Notes: generated from the letters alone by a model not told the origin. 64,000 bases of DNA from Nissolia schottii (GCA_003254905.1 QANU01108823.1:19940-83939); one strand, 5' to 3'. Shown: positions 51,218 to 62,552, counted from the stretch's first letter. Translations and numbers: made by a program.

Positions 51218-53907
51218 TGTAACACCCCTGCTAACTGCTTACTTCCATGGTAGCAAGCAATGCTCACAGGGTTGTTATGCGTTGTGCCAGGTTAACTTTT
51301 ACCCTTACCTTTACCTTTGCAAATAGTTCTAATACGAAAATATGGACCAATTTGAAAATTATTCTTTTACAGTACCAGCTTGTAAATTAGGGGCCGTGCG
51401 TGATTTAGAGAACGTATAACAACAGTCGCTATAGGCTAAAGGTAACTGAAGCAGAACATAAAGAGTATATGTGCATACATAAATAAATACAACCAAGGTC
51501 CAGCATCAGTACACATTGTCATAATAATAATAAATATGTACACAAAATGGATCTAAGTCCTAATACATAATACAAAACATCTATTCTCCAAAACATATAA
51601 TTTCATCGTGTCAGCATCGTCCCTGGGTCTTGACTTCAATCAACTGTCAGTCCAGTCACCTCGTACACCTGCTGGATCCATAACCGAGTGGGGGTGAGAA
51701 CTCTTGGTCCTCAGTGGGGTTCCTTAGCACTAACTACTATTCATTTACTCGGGTATCCTCCAGGCCGCTCAGGAGATCTCTAAGTGATCATGCATACTAA
51801 ACCAAACCTACTGATTATTATCTTGGCCTAGGATCCTGAACAGCTTTATCTAAGTTACTACGTGATCAAGGAACTAGTCTTGCTTATCTAGGTTCTCGCG
51901 CTTTCTACTCCTAACCATCGTTACATAACCACACCATAAACATGTATGCTGACGGACACACTGATCATCACGCATACGTTGCGCGGTAAACCTTCCACCA
52001 TGCTTGCCAGGCACGGGTTAGTTCATCATGCACACTTTGGGCATGGTATCAATGCAAGGGGTCATCGTACCGATGAGGCACGGAATTCAATGCATGTTCT
52101 CATCATATCTTTTCTTTCTTTCTTCTCATTTTGTTCTTCCGGGCCAGGCGTGAACTCCGTGGACCCCGGTCTTACTCATTTTGTTCTTTTCCTGTGTCCC
52201 AATACTCCCTCGTACACCTCAGGACCGTCGTCCCCATGGTGGTGTACGACCTGCCTTCTCTGTCTGTTTCCCGGGCAAACATGACTCCACCCCCTTCCCG
52301 GGTGGCGAGGGGCCGCCCTCTTGGCTAAGCCGGAAGCGGACCATATCATACACATATTCATCGCATCATAATCCATTCATTTTTCTATCACATGTCATGC
52401 GTCTCATCATTCTTTTCTCTCGTATGCACATTTATCTTTTCTCATCATGCTCTTGTTCCTACATTTCCTTCTCAACTTTCATATTACTTTTTATTCATTT
52501 AACCACAATCCTCTAGTGATCTATCCTCATGATGCATGATTTACCAAAACCCATAATCACATAATCACACCGTTCATCAACAGTTATATCTAATCACATC
52601 ATACATCAACAACTATAATCCTATGCAATGATCTAAGTTTCTATACTGGTTGGAACATACAGAAAAGTTAAAATCTCAAGTGCTTCAGATTCATTCGAAT
52701 GCCTAGAGGTGCATTCGAATGAAACCCTGCGAGTTCTCTCATTCGACTGAAAGCTCATTTCATTCGATTGAAAGCCGAAAAATTCTTTCATTCGAATACA
52801 ACCTTCTTTCATTCGAATCCCTGGGGATTTCATTCGAATCCCACAGTAAAAATCGCCAGTTTCGTCAAAATTCTCCGAGGCTTCGCTGTAACTTTCCAAA
52901 ACAGTGTTTTTCTGGGTTCCAATCAGTACAGTTAAATTTTTCTAACATCAAAATTACTCAAAACTACCCTCACAATTTACTCTCCATATTTTTCACATAA
53001 TGTTTGCTAAATCCAATACATGAAAATACACAGATAAAATCACAGAGAAATCCACATAGACAGTGGGCTTAGGATTACCCACTTTCCAGGCGCGCTTGGA
53101 AGTTGCTAGAAACGACTCCCGAGAGCTTTAGGATGATCCTACTATTTTTCCTGAGTCCGATGGAGTAATCGTCGCGCGCACACTCGGACAGAGTAACAGC
53201 ACAGCAGATGAAAACTTAAGAAAATGGCACTGAGGCCGTGAGTTTATATATATAGGCACAGGGGTGCCTTAGCTTCGTGAAGAAGCTATTGCTTTTTCAC
53301 TTCTTTTTCATTTCTTTTCTCTTTTTTTTTTCAAAATTATCCTTTTAAGTTTATTTACCTTTTTGCCCTTCCTTTAATTTTTATTTCCCTTTATATCCTA
53401 AGTTTTGTTTTTCCCTTTTTATCCCACACCTTTTTACGTATTTCCCCTTATGTCCTTTCCTTAATTCTTTTGCCTTTAATTCCCTGTTCTCGACGTGGGA
53501 TTAAATTTCTAACCAAGTCAATTTATTTTGCGATCATGTTTGATCGCGTTTTGTTGTTTTTCAGTTATGTTCGGATATTCTAAAAATATTTCGAGCACAT
53601 ATCCGCGATCTACTAATTTCCCGGATCATAGAGGTATGTCCGGTTAAGGTATTCGTGAATTTATTACCCGGAGGAAATTTTCACAGATACCTTTAGTGTC
53701 TACCGAGATTCCGATTTTTGTCAAAATTTGGCACGGACCTCGTGGCACTCCGCGAGATCAAGAAACAATTACTTGACTGGCGTTTGAAAGCAATTAATTT
53801 TCTAAATAATTTTTCCAGTCCAAATAATCGCATCTAAAGTGCTTTTAATTAAGCAAAAATTGGGATTTTCGCGAAATTCTCGTAAGGAGAAAATTCGGGA
53901 TGTTACA
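51218..53907 (-). repeat. 3' LTR of the TR-GAG element
   Basis: 2690 bp, TGTAACACCCCTGC...TCGGGATGTTACA. Very similar to 55286-57968, with the best match in the middle (about 51740-53190) and clearly more differences toward both ends. Its core promoter reads CTATATATATAAAC on the minus strand (about 53245-53258). A TTCATTCGAATG-type cluster lies at 52687-52840. Confidence -1.
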
Positions 53908-53943
53908 TTCTACCCCCCTTAAAAGAATTTCGTCCCGAAATTC
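53908..53943 (-). other. polypurine tract with adjacent inverted repeat
   Basis: Minus strand TTTTAAGGGGGGTAGAA directly precedes the 3' LTR. Next to it GAATTTCG TCC CGAAATTC (53925-53943) forms a perfect 8-bp stem with a 3-nt loop. Confidence -1.
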
Positions 53944-53986
53944 TAGCACAGCTAGAGGTCTAGGTATTTACTATACTTACTATGGT

Positions 53987-55177
53987 TTAATCCTCTGCAC
54001 CGGCTTCCCTTCGCATGTCCTCATAGTCTTTCCACATGGTGAAGACTCGCCCTTGCGGTGGAACCATCGGTTGGGTGATAGGTTGGGCCGCGGTGCAATT
54101 CCTGGCGATATGTCCGCTTTCTCCGCATCGGTGGCAGACACCTGACTGGTTGACGGGAAGGGCTGCTCTACATGCCTTGGAGACGTGGCCGGGTTTCCCA
54201 CATCGGTAGCAAACGGCCTTTCCCATCAAGCACTCTCCACTGTGAGGCTTTCCACACTTCGGGCAAGGTGGTCGAGGCTCTCCTCCTTGTCGTGGTTGAC
54301 CTGGCTGGGACTGGTCCAGGGTCTGTTCTTGTTGTTGCTGCTGCGGCTGGTATGGATATCGTCCTCCAGGTCCCTTCTTCCGGGGCTCCTGTGACTGGCT
54401 CCCTTGCTCCACTGCCTTCCTCTTATTCTTGACCACCTCCAACCGCTGATTTGCCTCTTCCTGCGCTAGACATCGGTTTACCAGGGTGGCGTAATCTGGC
54501 AAACCCCAGGTAGGAATGAACACTTGCATCTCCGGTCTCAGCCCTTGCTGATATCTCTTACACTTCCACTGCTCGCTTGGCCGAAGCTGGTATGTGCTGC
54601 AATACCGGCATAGCCGCTCAAACTTGGCCGTGTACTCGGCCACTGACATCGTCCCCTGTTTCAACTCCAGAAACTCCGTCTCCTTACGATCTTGCAACTC
54701 CTGGGGAAAATATTTCTCCAGAAACATAGCTGTAAACTGATCCCATGTGACGGGGGCTACCTGTTGCTCCAAAACCAGCCTAGCTGTCTCCCACCATTCC
54801 CCAGCAGCTCCGTCTAACTGCCTAGCTGCAAACTTCACCTTCTGTGCCTCTGTACAGGCTATGTCCTCAAAGACTTGTTCTATCTTCCTAATCCAACTAT
54901 GGACCACCCCGGGGTCCATTACTCCCTCAAATTTGGGCGGATTCGCCCGTGTGAATTGGAGGTACTTCTGACCATCTACCTCTTGCGGTGTCTGTGGGGC
55001 GTTCCTCTGAATCAATGCAGCGGCTATCTGAGCATTCGTCTGGACCATTTCCCGAAGGATGTCTGCGAGGTCCACCTGCTCGTGGTTAGGTTGTGCTGGA
55101 TCCCTACGCGGCGGCATGGCTAGGCGTTGTACCTGCACAGATCCCAAGTTGATCAGTCTCGGGAAAGGCTGGTACAC
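53987..55177 (-). CDS. Gag polyprotein of the TR-GAG element
   Basis: An intact 396-codon frame. The second Met (residue 21, ATG at 55117) opens MPPRRDPAQ, the usual start in this gag family, and is the likely initiator, giving 376 residues. The capsid-like domain spans about residues 80-230 ([11 protein letters not shown], then [10 protein letters not shown] and FLEKYFP). A Gln/Pro/Lys-rich linker follows. There are three Cys/His knuckles at residues 305-316 (C-x2-C-x3-H-x3-C, atypical), 323-336 and 348-361 (both canonical CX2CX4HX4C). The product would bind and package element RNA. The protein stops just after GRVFT, the place where protease begins in autonomous relatives, so pol seems to have been removed at the gag-pol border. 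No frameshift or internal stop is seen, which argues for recent activity or selection. Confidence -1.
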   Translation of the reverse strand: MYQPFPRLINLGSVQVQRLAMPPRRDPAQPNHEQVDLADILREMVQTNAQIAAALIQRNAPQTPQEVDGQKYLQFTRANPPKFEGVMDPGVVHSWIRKIEQVFEDIACTEAQKVKFAARQLDGAAGEWWETARLVLEQQVAPVTWDQFTAMFLEKYFPQELQDRKETEFLELKQGTMSVAEYTAKFERLCRYCSTYQLRPSEQWKCKRYQQGLRPEMQVFIPTWGLPDYATLVNRCLAQEEANQRLEVVKNKRKAVEQGSQSQEPRKKGPGGRYPYQPQQQQQEQTLDQSQPGQPRQGGEPRPPCPKCGKPHSGECLMGKAVCYRCGKPGHVSKACRAALPVNQSGVCHRCGESGHIARNCTAAQPITQPMVPPQGRVFTMWKDYEDMRREAGAED

Positions 55178-55271
55178 TTAACATAGCACATACAACTTAG
55201 TAGAGTCATGCACTGTGAACATGCTCGAAAGCATAATGCAGCTCAGCCCCAGGCCCTTTAAGGACTAAACT

Positions 55272-55283
55272 GCTCTGATACCA
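55272..55283 (-). other. primer binding site, initiator tRNA-Met
   Basis: Minus strand TGGTATCAGAGC, 2 nt inside the 5' LTR, a 12-nt match to the 3' end of plant initiator tRNA-Met complement. Confidence -1.
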
Positions 55284-55285
55284 AC

Positions 55286-57968
55286 TGTAACACCCCTGCT
55301 AACTGCCTGTTTCCATGGTAGCAAGCAATGCTCACAGGGTTGTTATGCGTTGTGCCAGGTTAACTTTTACCCTTACTTTTACCTTTGCAAATAGTTCTAA
55401 TACGAAAATATGGACCAATTTGAAAATTATTCTTTTACAATATCAGCTTGCAAATTAGGGGCCGTGCGTGATTTGAAGAACATATATAACAGCAGTCGCT
55501 ATAGGTTAAGGGTAACTGAAGCAAAACATAAAGAGTATATGTGCATACATAAATAAATACAACCAAGGTCCAGCATCAATACACATTGTCATAATAATAA
55601 ATATGTACACAAAATGGATCTAAGTCCTAATACATAATACAAAACATATATTCTCCAAAACATATATTTTCATCGTGTCAGCATCGTCTCTGTGTCTTGA
55701 CCTCCACCAACTGTCAGTCCAGTCACCTCGTACACCTGCTGGATCCATAACCGAGTGGGGGTGAGAACTCTTGGTCCTCAGTGGGGTTCCTTAGCACTAA
55801 CTACGGTTCATTTACTCGGGTATCCTCCAGGCCGCTCAGGAGATCTCTAAGTGATCATGCATACTAAACCAAACCTACTGATTATTATCTTGGCCTAGGA
55901 TCCTGAACAGCTTTATCTAAGTTACTACGTGATCAAGGAACTAGTCTTGCTTATCTAGGTTCTCGCGCTTTCTACTCCTAACCATCGTTACATAACCACA
56001 CCATAAACATGTATGCTGACGGACACACTGATCATCACGCATACGTTGCGCGGTAAACCTTCCACCATGCTTGCCAGGCACGGGTTAGTTCATCATGCAC
56101 ACTTTGGGCATGGTATCAATGCAAGGGGTCATCGTACCGATGAGGCACGGAATTCAATGCATGTTCTCATCATATCTTTTCTTTCTTTCTTCTCATTTTG
56201 TTCTTCCGGGCCAGGCGTGAACTCCGTGGACCCCGGTCTTACTCATTTTGTTCTTTTCCTGTGTCCCAATACTCCCTCGTACACCTCAGGACCGTCGTCC
56301 CCATGGTGGTGTACGACCTGCCTTCTCTGTCTGTTTCCCGGGCAAACATGACTCCACCCCCTTCCCGGGTGGCGAGGGGCCGCCCTCTTGGCTAAGCCGG
56401 AAGCGGACCATATCATACACATATTCATCGCATCATAATCCATTCATTTTTCTATCACATGTCATGCGTCTCATCATTCTTTTCTCTCGTATGCACATTT
56501 ATCTTTTCTCATCATGCTCTTGTTCCTACATTTCCTTCTCAACTTTCATATTACTTTTTATTCATTTAACCACAATCCTCTAGTGATCTATCCTCATGAT
56601 GCATGATTTACCAAAACCCATAATCACATAATCACACCGTTTATCAACAGTTATATCTAATCACATCATACATCAACAACTATAATCCTATGCAATGATC
56701 TAAGTTTCTATACTGGTTGGAACATACAGAAAAGTTAAAATCTCAAGTGCTTCAGATTCATTCGAATGCCTAGAGGTGCATTCGAATGAAACCCTGCGAG
56801 TTCTCTCATTCGACTGAAAGCTCATTTCATTCGATTGAAAGCCGAAAAATTCTTTCATTCGAATACAACCTTCTTTCATTCGAATCCCTGGGGATTTCAT
56901 TCGAATCCCACAGTAAAAATCGCCAGTTTCGTCAAAATTCTCCAAGGCTTCGCTGTAACTTTCCAAATCAGTGTTTTTCTGGGTTCCAATCAGTACAGTT
57001 AAATTTTTCTAACATCAAAACTACTCAAAACTACCCTCACAATTTACTCTCCATATTTTTCACATAATGTTTGCTAAATCCAATACATAAAAATACACAG
57101 ATAAAATCACAGAGAAATCCACATAGACAGTGGGCTTAGGATTACCCACTTTCCAGGCGCACTTGGAAGTTGCTAGAAACGACTCCCGAGAGCTTTAGGA
57201 TGATCCTACTATTTTTCCTGAGTCCGATGGAGTAATCGTCGCGCGCACACTCGGACAGAGTAACAGCACAGCAGATGAAAACTTGAGAGAAATGGCACTG
57301 AGGCCATAAGCTTATTTATAAGCTTCAGGGAGTGCATTTAGCTTCTCCACGAAGCTTCGCCTCTTTTTCATTTCTTTTTCTTTTCTTTTTTTTTTTCAAA
57401 ATTATCCTTTTAAGCTTAATTACCCTTTTGCCCTTCCTTTAATTTTTATTTCCTTTTATATCCTAACTTTGTTTTTCTCTTTTGCCCTTCACCTTTTTAA
57501 TTATTCCCCTTTTGTCCTTTCCTTTAATTTTTTCTTTATTTTCCTGATCCTAACGTGGGGATAAATTTCTAACCAGGTCAATTTATTTCGCGACCATGTT
57601 TGATCGCGTTTTGTCATTTTTCGGTTGTGTTCGGATATTCTAAAAATATTCCGAGCACATATCCGCGATCTACTAATTGCCCGGATCATAGAGGTATGTC
57701 CGGTTAAGGTATTCGTGAATTTATTACCCGGAGAAAATTTTCACAGATACCTTTAGTGTCTACCGAGATTCCGATTTTTGTCAAAATTTGGCACAGACCT
57801 CGTGGCACTCCGCGAGATCAAGAAACAATTACTTGACTGGCATTTGAAAGCAATTAATGTTCTAAATAATTTTTCCAGTCCAACTAATCGCATCTAATGT
57901 GCTTTTAATTAAGCCAAGAATTGGGATTTCCACGAAATTCTCATAAGGAGAAAATTCGGGATGTTACA
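55286..57968 (-). repeat. 5' LTR of the TR-GAG element
   Basis: 2683 bp. It carries the same palindrome cluster (56755-56910), but its core promoter reads CTTATAAATAAGC on the minus strand (about 57309-57321), embedded in different surrounding sequence from the other LTR. Confidence -1.
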
Positions 57969-58227
57969 TGCTAGGTTTAGGGTATATAGATGGAAGAAAA
58001 GAGTTGGAAATGGAGGTTGCAGATGATAAAAGTGAGAGAAAATAAAGGTAGAGTGAACGAGCATAGATAGAAAATGAAGAAGAAGAAGAACACGTGTGAG
58101 GGAGAGTGGGGAAAAAGAACGAGAAAATGAATGTTAAACGTAGTTGGATGTAGTTAGATGTATTTTAATCATACACAAAGCGTTACTATTTTTCTGTGTC
58201 CTTTCTTTTAGGAGAGTTAGGGGATTT

Positions 58228-58460
58228 TATTTTCTAGTTTTTTTTTTTGGGTGAATAAAAGTTTTAGGCAGGGGTAAGCACCGGTATAACATGCCTCTAG
58301 GTTCTTTAAGCGTTTACAAAAATACTTATAAATCACCCACCAACAAGGCTCTTATATTGGTCAGCGAAATTTGAATCCTCGCCCTTTTGGGGTAAGAGCT
58401 AGTTGAGTAAGGATAATGTAGAGTACTTGAGTTCACCGTAAACTCTATACATAACATGAT
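58228..58460 (-). mobile_element. probable SINE
   Basis: The minus strand contains GGCGAGGATTCAAATTTCGC, similar to a B box, preceded by TAGCTCTTACC, and ends in CACCC plus an A tract (T run at 58239-58249). Borders and target duplication are uncertain. Confidence -1.
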
Positions 58461-59558
58461 ATTAACCTATAATTTTTATACTTATTATATATTTATTATT
58501 ATAAAATAATTTTTGACAGATGATATCATATTATACGTAAGGTTGGTGATAAATTTGAAACTATATTATCATTATTCTTTCGAGTTTTGTTTTCTGGCTG
58601 TGGCAAGGTGAACAAATAGCTATAGCCAGACACATTTCCAGAAGCAAGATAAGCTTCGTATGCATAGTTAGGGGTCAGGCTGTTCCCACGGCCTTTTAGG
58701 TCAGCTTGATTATAAGAAAGTATACATATTTTATTAAAAAAATTATAGTTGGCTTATGTAAGAATTGAACCCAAGAAATTTCATTTACAAAAACATAATA
58801 TGACCATTAAATCACATGATTTGTTATACAATAATATAAACTAACTTTTTTTTTAATATATGTCTATTGTGTATTCTAATTAAAAAACAATTTATAAATG
58901 AAAACATAACTATTTTGCATGTTTGTTTTATTGTGTTTATCTTGGTTAGATTATACCTAAATTGTGTTGTGCTCTCCTCTAAATTTAACTTTTCTTTTGT
59001 AATAGTTTGTTGTTAGACATGATGAATGATATCTTTTCCTATTTTGTTAAAAAATAGGTTTTTTGGTTTAGAGAAAAAAAAGGATGACCTACCAGGCTTT
59101 AGGTCAAGTCAGGCCATGCAAAAAAAAAAAGGCTTTTAACAGGCAATAGGTCATACTCAAGACAAAAATTAATGACACAAACTCGTTCTATTAAGGGTCT
59201 AGCCTGACTTGTTCTCACCCCATACATAGTTAATTCTTGATATTAGTTTTAATTAATTGAGAACAACATTAATTATTTTAAATATAAAAATATTGCAGCA
59301 TCTAAGCAGATTTACGGACCCTGTTGCTTGCTTCTTAATCTTATGTCTCCAATCCGATCCAGCAATTATTTGAACATAAATACGCCATTCCTATATTTAC
59401 TGATTGAGTACCTACTACTTGTAATATCAAAATTCAAAAGTAACATTTAAAAAAGTGGAAGGAGGGATCAATAAACAATTTAGTATATTAAGTACTATAT
59501 TAATCCTTAAAAAAAATTTAATTCTTTTTCTTTTATGAAAGAGAAATTTAATGTTTAA
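58461..59558. other. no gene seen
   Basis: AT-rich DNA. GGTCAGGC-type motifs near 58673-58705 and 59095-59215 hint at an old inverted-repeat element, but its ends could not be defined. Confidence -1.
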
Positions 59559-59567
59559 AATATTTTT

Positions 59568-59899
59568 GAGTAAAATAAAACTTTTAGTTATAATATTTTT
59601 ATTTTGACATTAATTTGGTCTTAAAATTTTTCATGACATCAATTTTGTTTTAATGTTTTAAAAGTTAACATCAATTCAGTGTGATTGTTATTAAATTTCA
59701 TTAATTTCATTAACATAACGACATAACTTAATTAATCGATGTCAATTTTAAAATGTTAAAACTAAATTAATGACAATTTTCTTTTTTAGGATCAAACTGA
59801 TGTCAAAATAAAAATATTAGGGCTAAATTGATATTAAAAAAAATTATGATCAAATTGATTTTAAAATGAAAATGTTAGGACCAAATCGACTATTTACTC
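59568..59899. mobile_element. Mutator-like MITE, 9-bp target duplication AATATTTTT
   Basis: Termini GAGTAAA...TTTACTC, 332 bp. AATATTTTT at 59559-59567 and 59900-59908 is a perfect 9-bp duplication. Both arms are built of the repeated block GACCAAATTGATGTCAAAATAAAAATATTA in opposite orientations, so the whole unit can fold on itself. Confidence -1.
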
Positions 59900-59908
59900 A
59901 ATATTTTT

Positions 59909-60907
59909 TCTTTTAAGCCCTTCTTTTAGGTACAAAATCATAATTTTTTTATGAACCCTCAAAATTCCATGTATTTAATTTGAAAAGTGAAATATTTTTA
60001 TGAACTTAAAAAAAATAAAGAATTTCGCTAACAAATACCATGACAACACTTATGAAAAAATTTCAAGTAAAAATATTTCATTGTTTCTATGCATTGAAAC
60101 ATTGAAAAAGTAAAAAAAAAATATTATTATTTTAATTATATGTTTCCATTTTAAACTCTTTATCAAATGTTTTAAGGACACTTAACTTTTCCAAAATAAA
60201 AGGTAACTGAACAATGTTGACAATAACTATTTGTAAATTTAGTCGTTGATCGCTCCATTATTGCAAATCACTACATATGTTCTGTATAGACAAACAAAAT
60301 ATATTCTTATTTGCTTATTTATACATATGGCACCTGCGCTAGGGAAAGTTAGACATCGGTTTGGCACATAATTCGTTTGTTAAATAGCACGTTGGGTCGC
60401 TTACTTCAAAAGGCATTTTAGTAAATGCTCTTTAAATACGCTATCAAACAGATCTCGGATATCGGTCAGGAAATGGAAACAGCACGTATCTGCTTCATTA
60501 ATGATCTGCTTATGATTAATTAATACGGACACTAATTAATGTCAATAAAATATATTTATCTCGATGGTCCCTCTGGACTTTTGGCTGGTGCTACTTACTT
60601 GAGGACGATGCCTTTCAAAGTTTAGTTGTTATCACATGCCCTGACAAAGTCCACTCAATTCCTTGATTCACTTGTTGCTCCCTTTATTTCCTTGTAATTA
60701 TTGTTTTGGACAAAGCTAAAGTGAAAGTACTAACGAATTCGCCATCTTTCGGTAAGGAAAGTGAAAAACGGAAGGAAAAAAAAAAAGCCCAAAATTGAAA
60801 ACCAGAAGAGCCAAAAGTTAGGAGCGGTTAAACTCGTTTTAAGTTAATACAGCGGGCTGCATGCACTTTGTAACTACGAAGAAATTAGTATCTACGAATA
60901 TAAATGA
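59909..60907. other. no gene seen
   Basis: AT-rich DNA without recognisable coding frames or elements. Confidence -1.
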
Positions 60908-60916
60908 TTTATAAAT

Positions 60917-61141
60917 CAAAAATGCTACATGTACATCCAATTTCATACACTCATACATACACCATTAATAATGTACAAATTTTATTTTCACGAGTGCACA
61001 AACATTACAAACTTATAAATGATAATCTCAATTATACTTAAATAAATGCACAAACATTATGAGTTAAAACACAAACTTTATGTATATAAGTACGAGGTGT
61101 ATGTATGGTGTATGATTTTTGGTGTACGTGTAGCAGAACTC
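60917..61141. mobile_element. Mutator-like MITE, 9-bp target duplication TTTATAAAT
   Basis: Inverted ends ATGCTACATGTACATCC and, from the right, CTGCTACACGTACACC extend about 45 bp (TCATACAC, CATACATACACC). TTTATAAAT at 60908-60916 and 61142-61150 is a perfect duplication. The interior has two GCACAAACATTA units like the array at 50268. Confidence -1.
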
Positions 61142-61150
61142 TTTATAAAT

Positions 61151-62249
61151 TATTGATAACAAAAGATCGAATTGAAATATGAGATTTGAAAAAAAAGTGA
61201 GAGTGAGAATGAGAAGGACAAAAATAAAAAGATAGAAAGTAGGAGTTAAAATAAAAGATAAAAGTATGTAATTATTTTTTTTAAATAATTAAAGAAAGTA
61301 GTTATAAAATGGTAAAAGTAAAAAAAAATGAAAATGTTGAGCACTAAAGTGGAGAATTCCCTTTATCTTACTGTATAGATGAACTAGACATTGTGAATCA
61401 TAAAATTGGATTTTCAATTGCAAATCATTGAATTTTGCTTGCTTTATCTTTAGTGAAAATCCCTCAAGACACGCATCTTCTTTGTCAGCGCGTGTCTTTT
61501 CTCATCTCTTGTATCCTTTTCTTTGAATGAAAAATGATGTACCCTCTTTAACAATTTCTCCACATATATTTCTTAATTATTAAATGAAATAAGAACTGAT
61601 TAGCGATAATATAATAGTAATCAGATTTTTTTTCAAACTCTTTTAATTATATCATTACTCTTTCTGAATTCACAGAGGAAATAATAGAGTACTTCTGTTT
61701 TTTTTATCCACCTTTTTATTTTGATATTTTTACAAATATAATATCCATTTTTTAAATTTATATCATATTAATTATTTTTTTCTTCTTATTATATCCTTAT
61801 TAAATAAATATTTTTTCTTATATTTATACATTATTAATAATTATAACTATCTCTATTATATATCTCTCCATTAACTAAGAGCAATGGTGTAAAACACTAT
61901 TAATTTATTTTTCATATTTTTTAAACACTTTCTTAACATATGCGCACAACATAAAGCAGACAACTAAAATAACTGAGGGGGTAGTAATTAGATGAAATTT
62001 TGGATGGCATAATTAGATTAACGATAGGTATTCATTTCACCAGCAGACAAATTAGACAGTAAGTAACTAGTTCAATCACTGCTTCAAAACAATGTGGGAA
62101 CATACAAGAAACAGTAAAGTGACAGAGCGTATGCTATTATTAATACTTTGAATTTACTCATATCACTGACCACATAATGAGGGGGGGTGGGAATGTGGGA
62201 TATAATGCAACAACGAAGAGACTAAAAGAAAGAAGAGTTTAATGGCAAG
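61151..62249. other. no gene seen
   Basis: AT-rich DNA with long A/T homopolymer stretches; no coding frame of note. Confidence -1.
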
Positions 62250-62259
62250 AACAAAGGGA

Positions 62260-62417
62260 AGCGGCTTAGTATCGCTTAAGTAAGGTCCCGAGTTCGAGAC
62301 CTTGTGTACGCCGTTATCCCCGTTGGGAGACTCATCCGCCATAGCCAAGTTCGCGACCCAGGTCAATCCGGATTAGTCAAGGCTAAGCCCTGGATACCGG
62401 GCATGTAACCTTAAAAA
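62260..62417 (+). mobile_element. tRNA-derived SINE, longer copy
   Basis: AGCGGCTTAGTATCGCTTAAGTAAGGTC corresponds to the head of the SINE at 17091. A B box GTTCGAGACC lies at 62292-62301. The tail CCCTGGATACCGGGCATGTAACC is followed by A7. Flanks AACAAAGGGA (62250-62259) and AACAAACGGA (62418-62427) differ by one base. Confidence -1.
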
Positions 62418-62506
62418 AACAAACGGAAAATAGAGAGAGAATAAGAGGGTGAGAGGTGGGTCGCACGTTAATTCATTATGAATGCGGGGTTGTCACACTC
62501 CCTTTC

Positions 62507-62552
62507 ACAATTCACAATTCACAGTTCACAGTTCACAGTTCACACACACACA
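62507..62552. repeat. 7-bp tandem repeat ACARTTC x5 followed by (CA)n
   Basis: Two ACAATTC and three ACAGTTC units run into an ACACACACACA tract. A CT-rich tract (62600-62650) follows. This could be the leader of an unseen gene, but no coding exon is evident. Confidence -1.

Larger units (their letters stand above)
51218..57968 (-). mobile_element. complete TR-GAG type non-autonomous LTR retrotransposon
   Basis: LTRs 51218-53907 and 55286-57968 enclose 1378 bp. TGCTA at 51213-51217 and 57969-57973 is a perfect 5-bp target duplication. On the minus strand the order is 5' LTR, 2-bp gap, tRNA-Met primer site, gag, polypurine tract, 3' LTR. No protease, reverse transcriptase, RNase H or integrase is encoded, so mobility would depend on enzymes from a related element. 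The LTR start TGTAACATCCCGA after TTTTAAGGGGGGTAGAA resembles the Tekay/Del chromovirus group; this lineage is inferred from pattern only. Confidence -1.
50201..58188. mobile_element. Mutator-like DNA element hosting the TR-GAG retrotransposon
   Basis: Left end AGTAATTCTAAGTGTACAACTGAAACACATCC and right end (minus strand) AGTAACGCTTTGTGTATGATTAAAATACATC are imperfect inverted repeats of about 36 bp. Flanks TTTTTCTTT (50192-50200) and TTTTTCTGT (58189-58197) fit a 9-bp duplication with one change. Without the nested element it is about 1.2 kb and has no transposase. Confidence -1.

Noticed and set aside
51946..52516. 112- and 111-codon frames, repeated identically at 56013-56583
   Set aside because: They lie in both LTRs of one element, are duplicated with it, and match no protein pattern; chance frames in LTR DNA.
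58671..59221. Possible MITE with GGGGTCAGGC ends
   Set aside because: Complementarity between the ends is weak and no target duplication was found.
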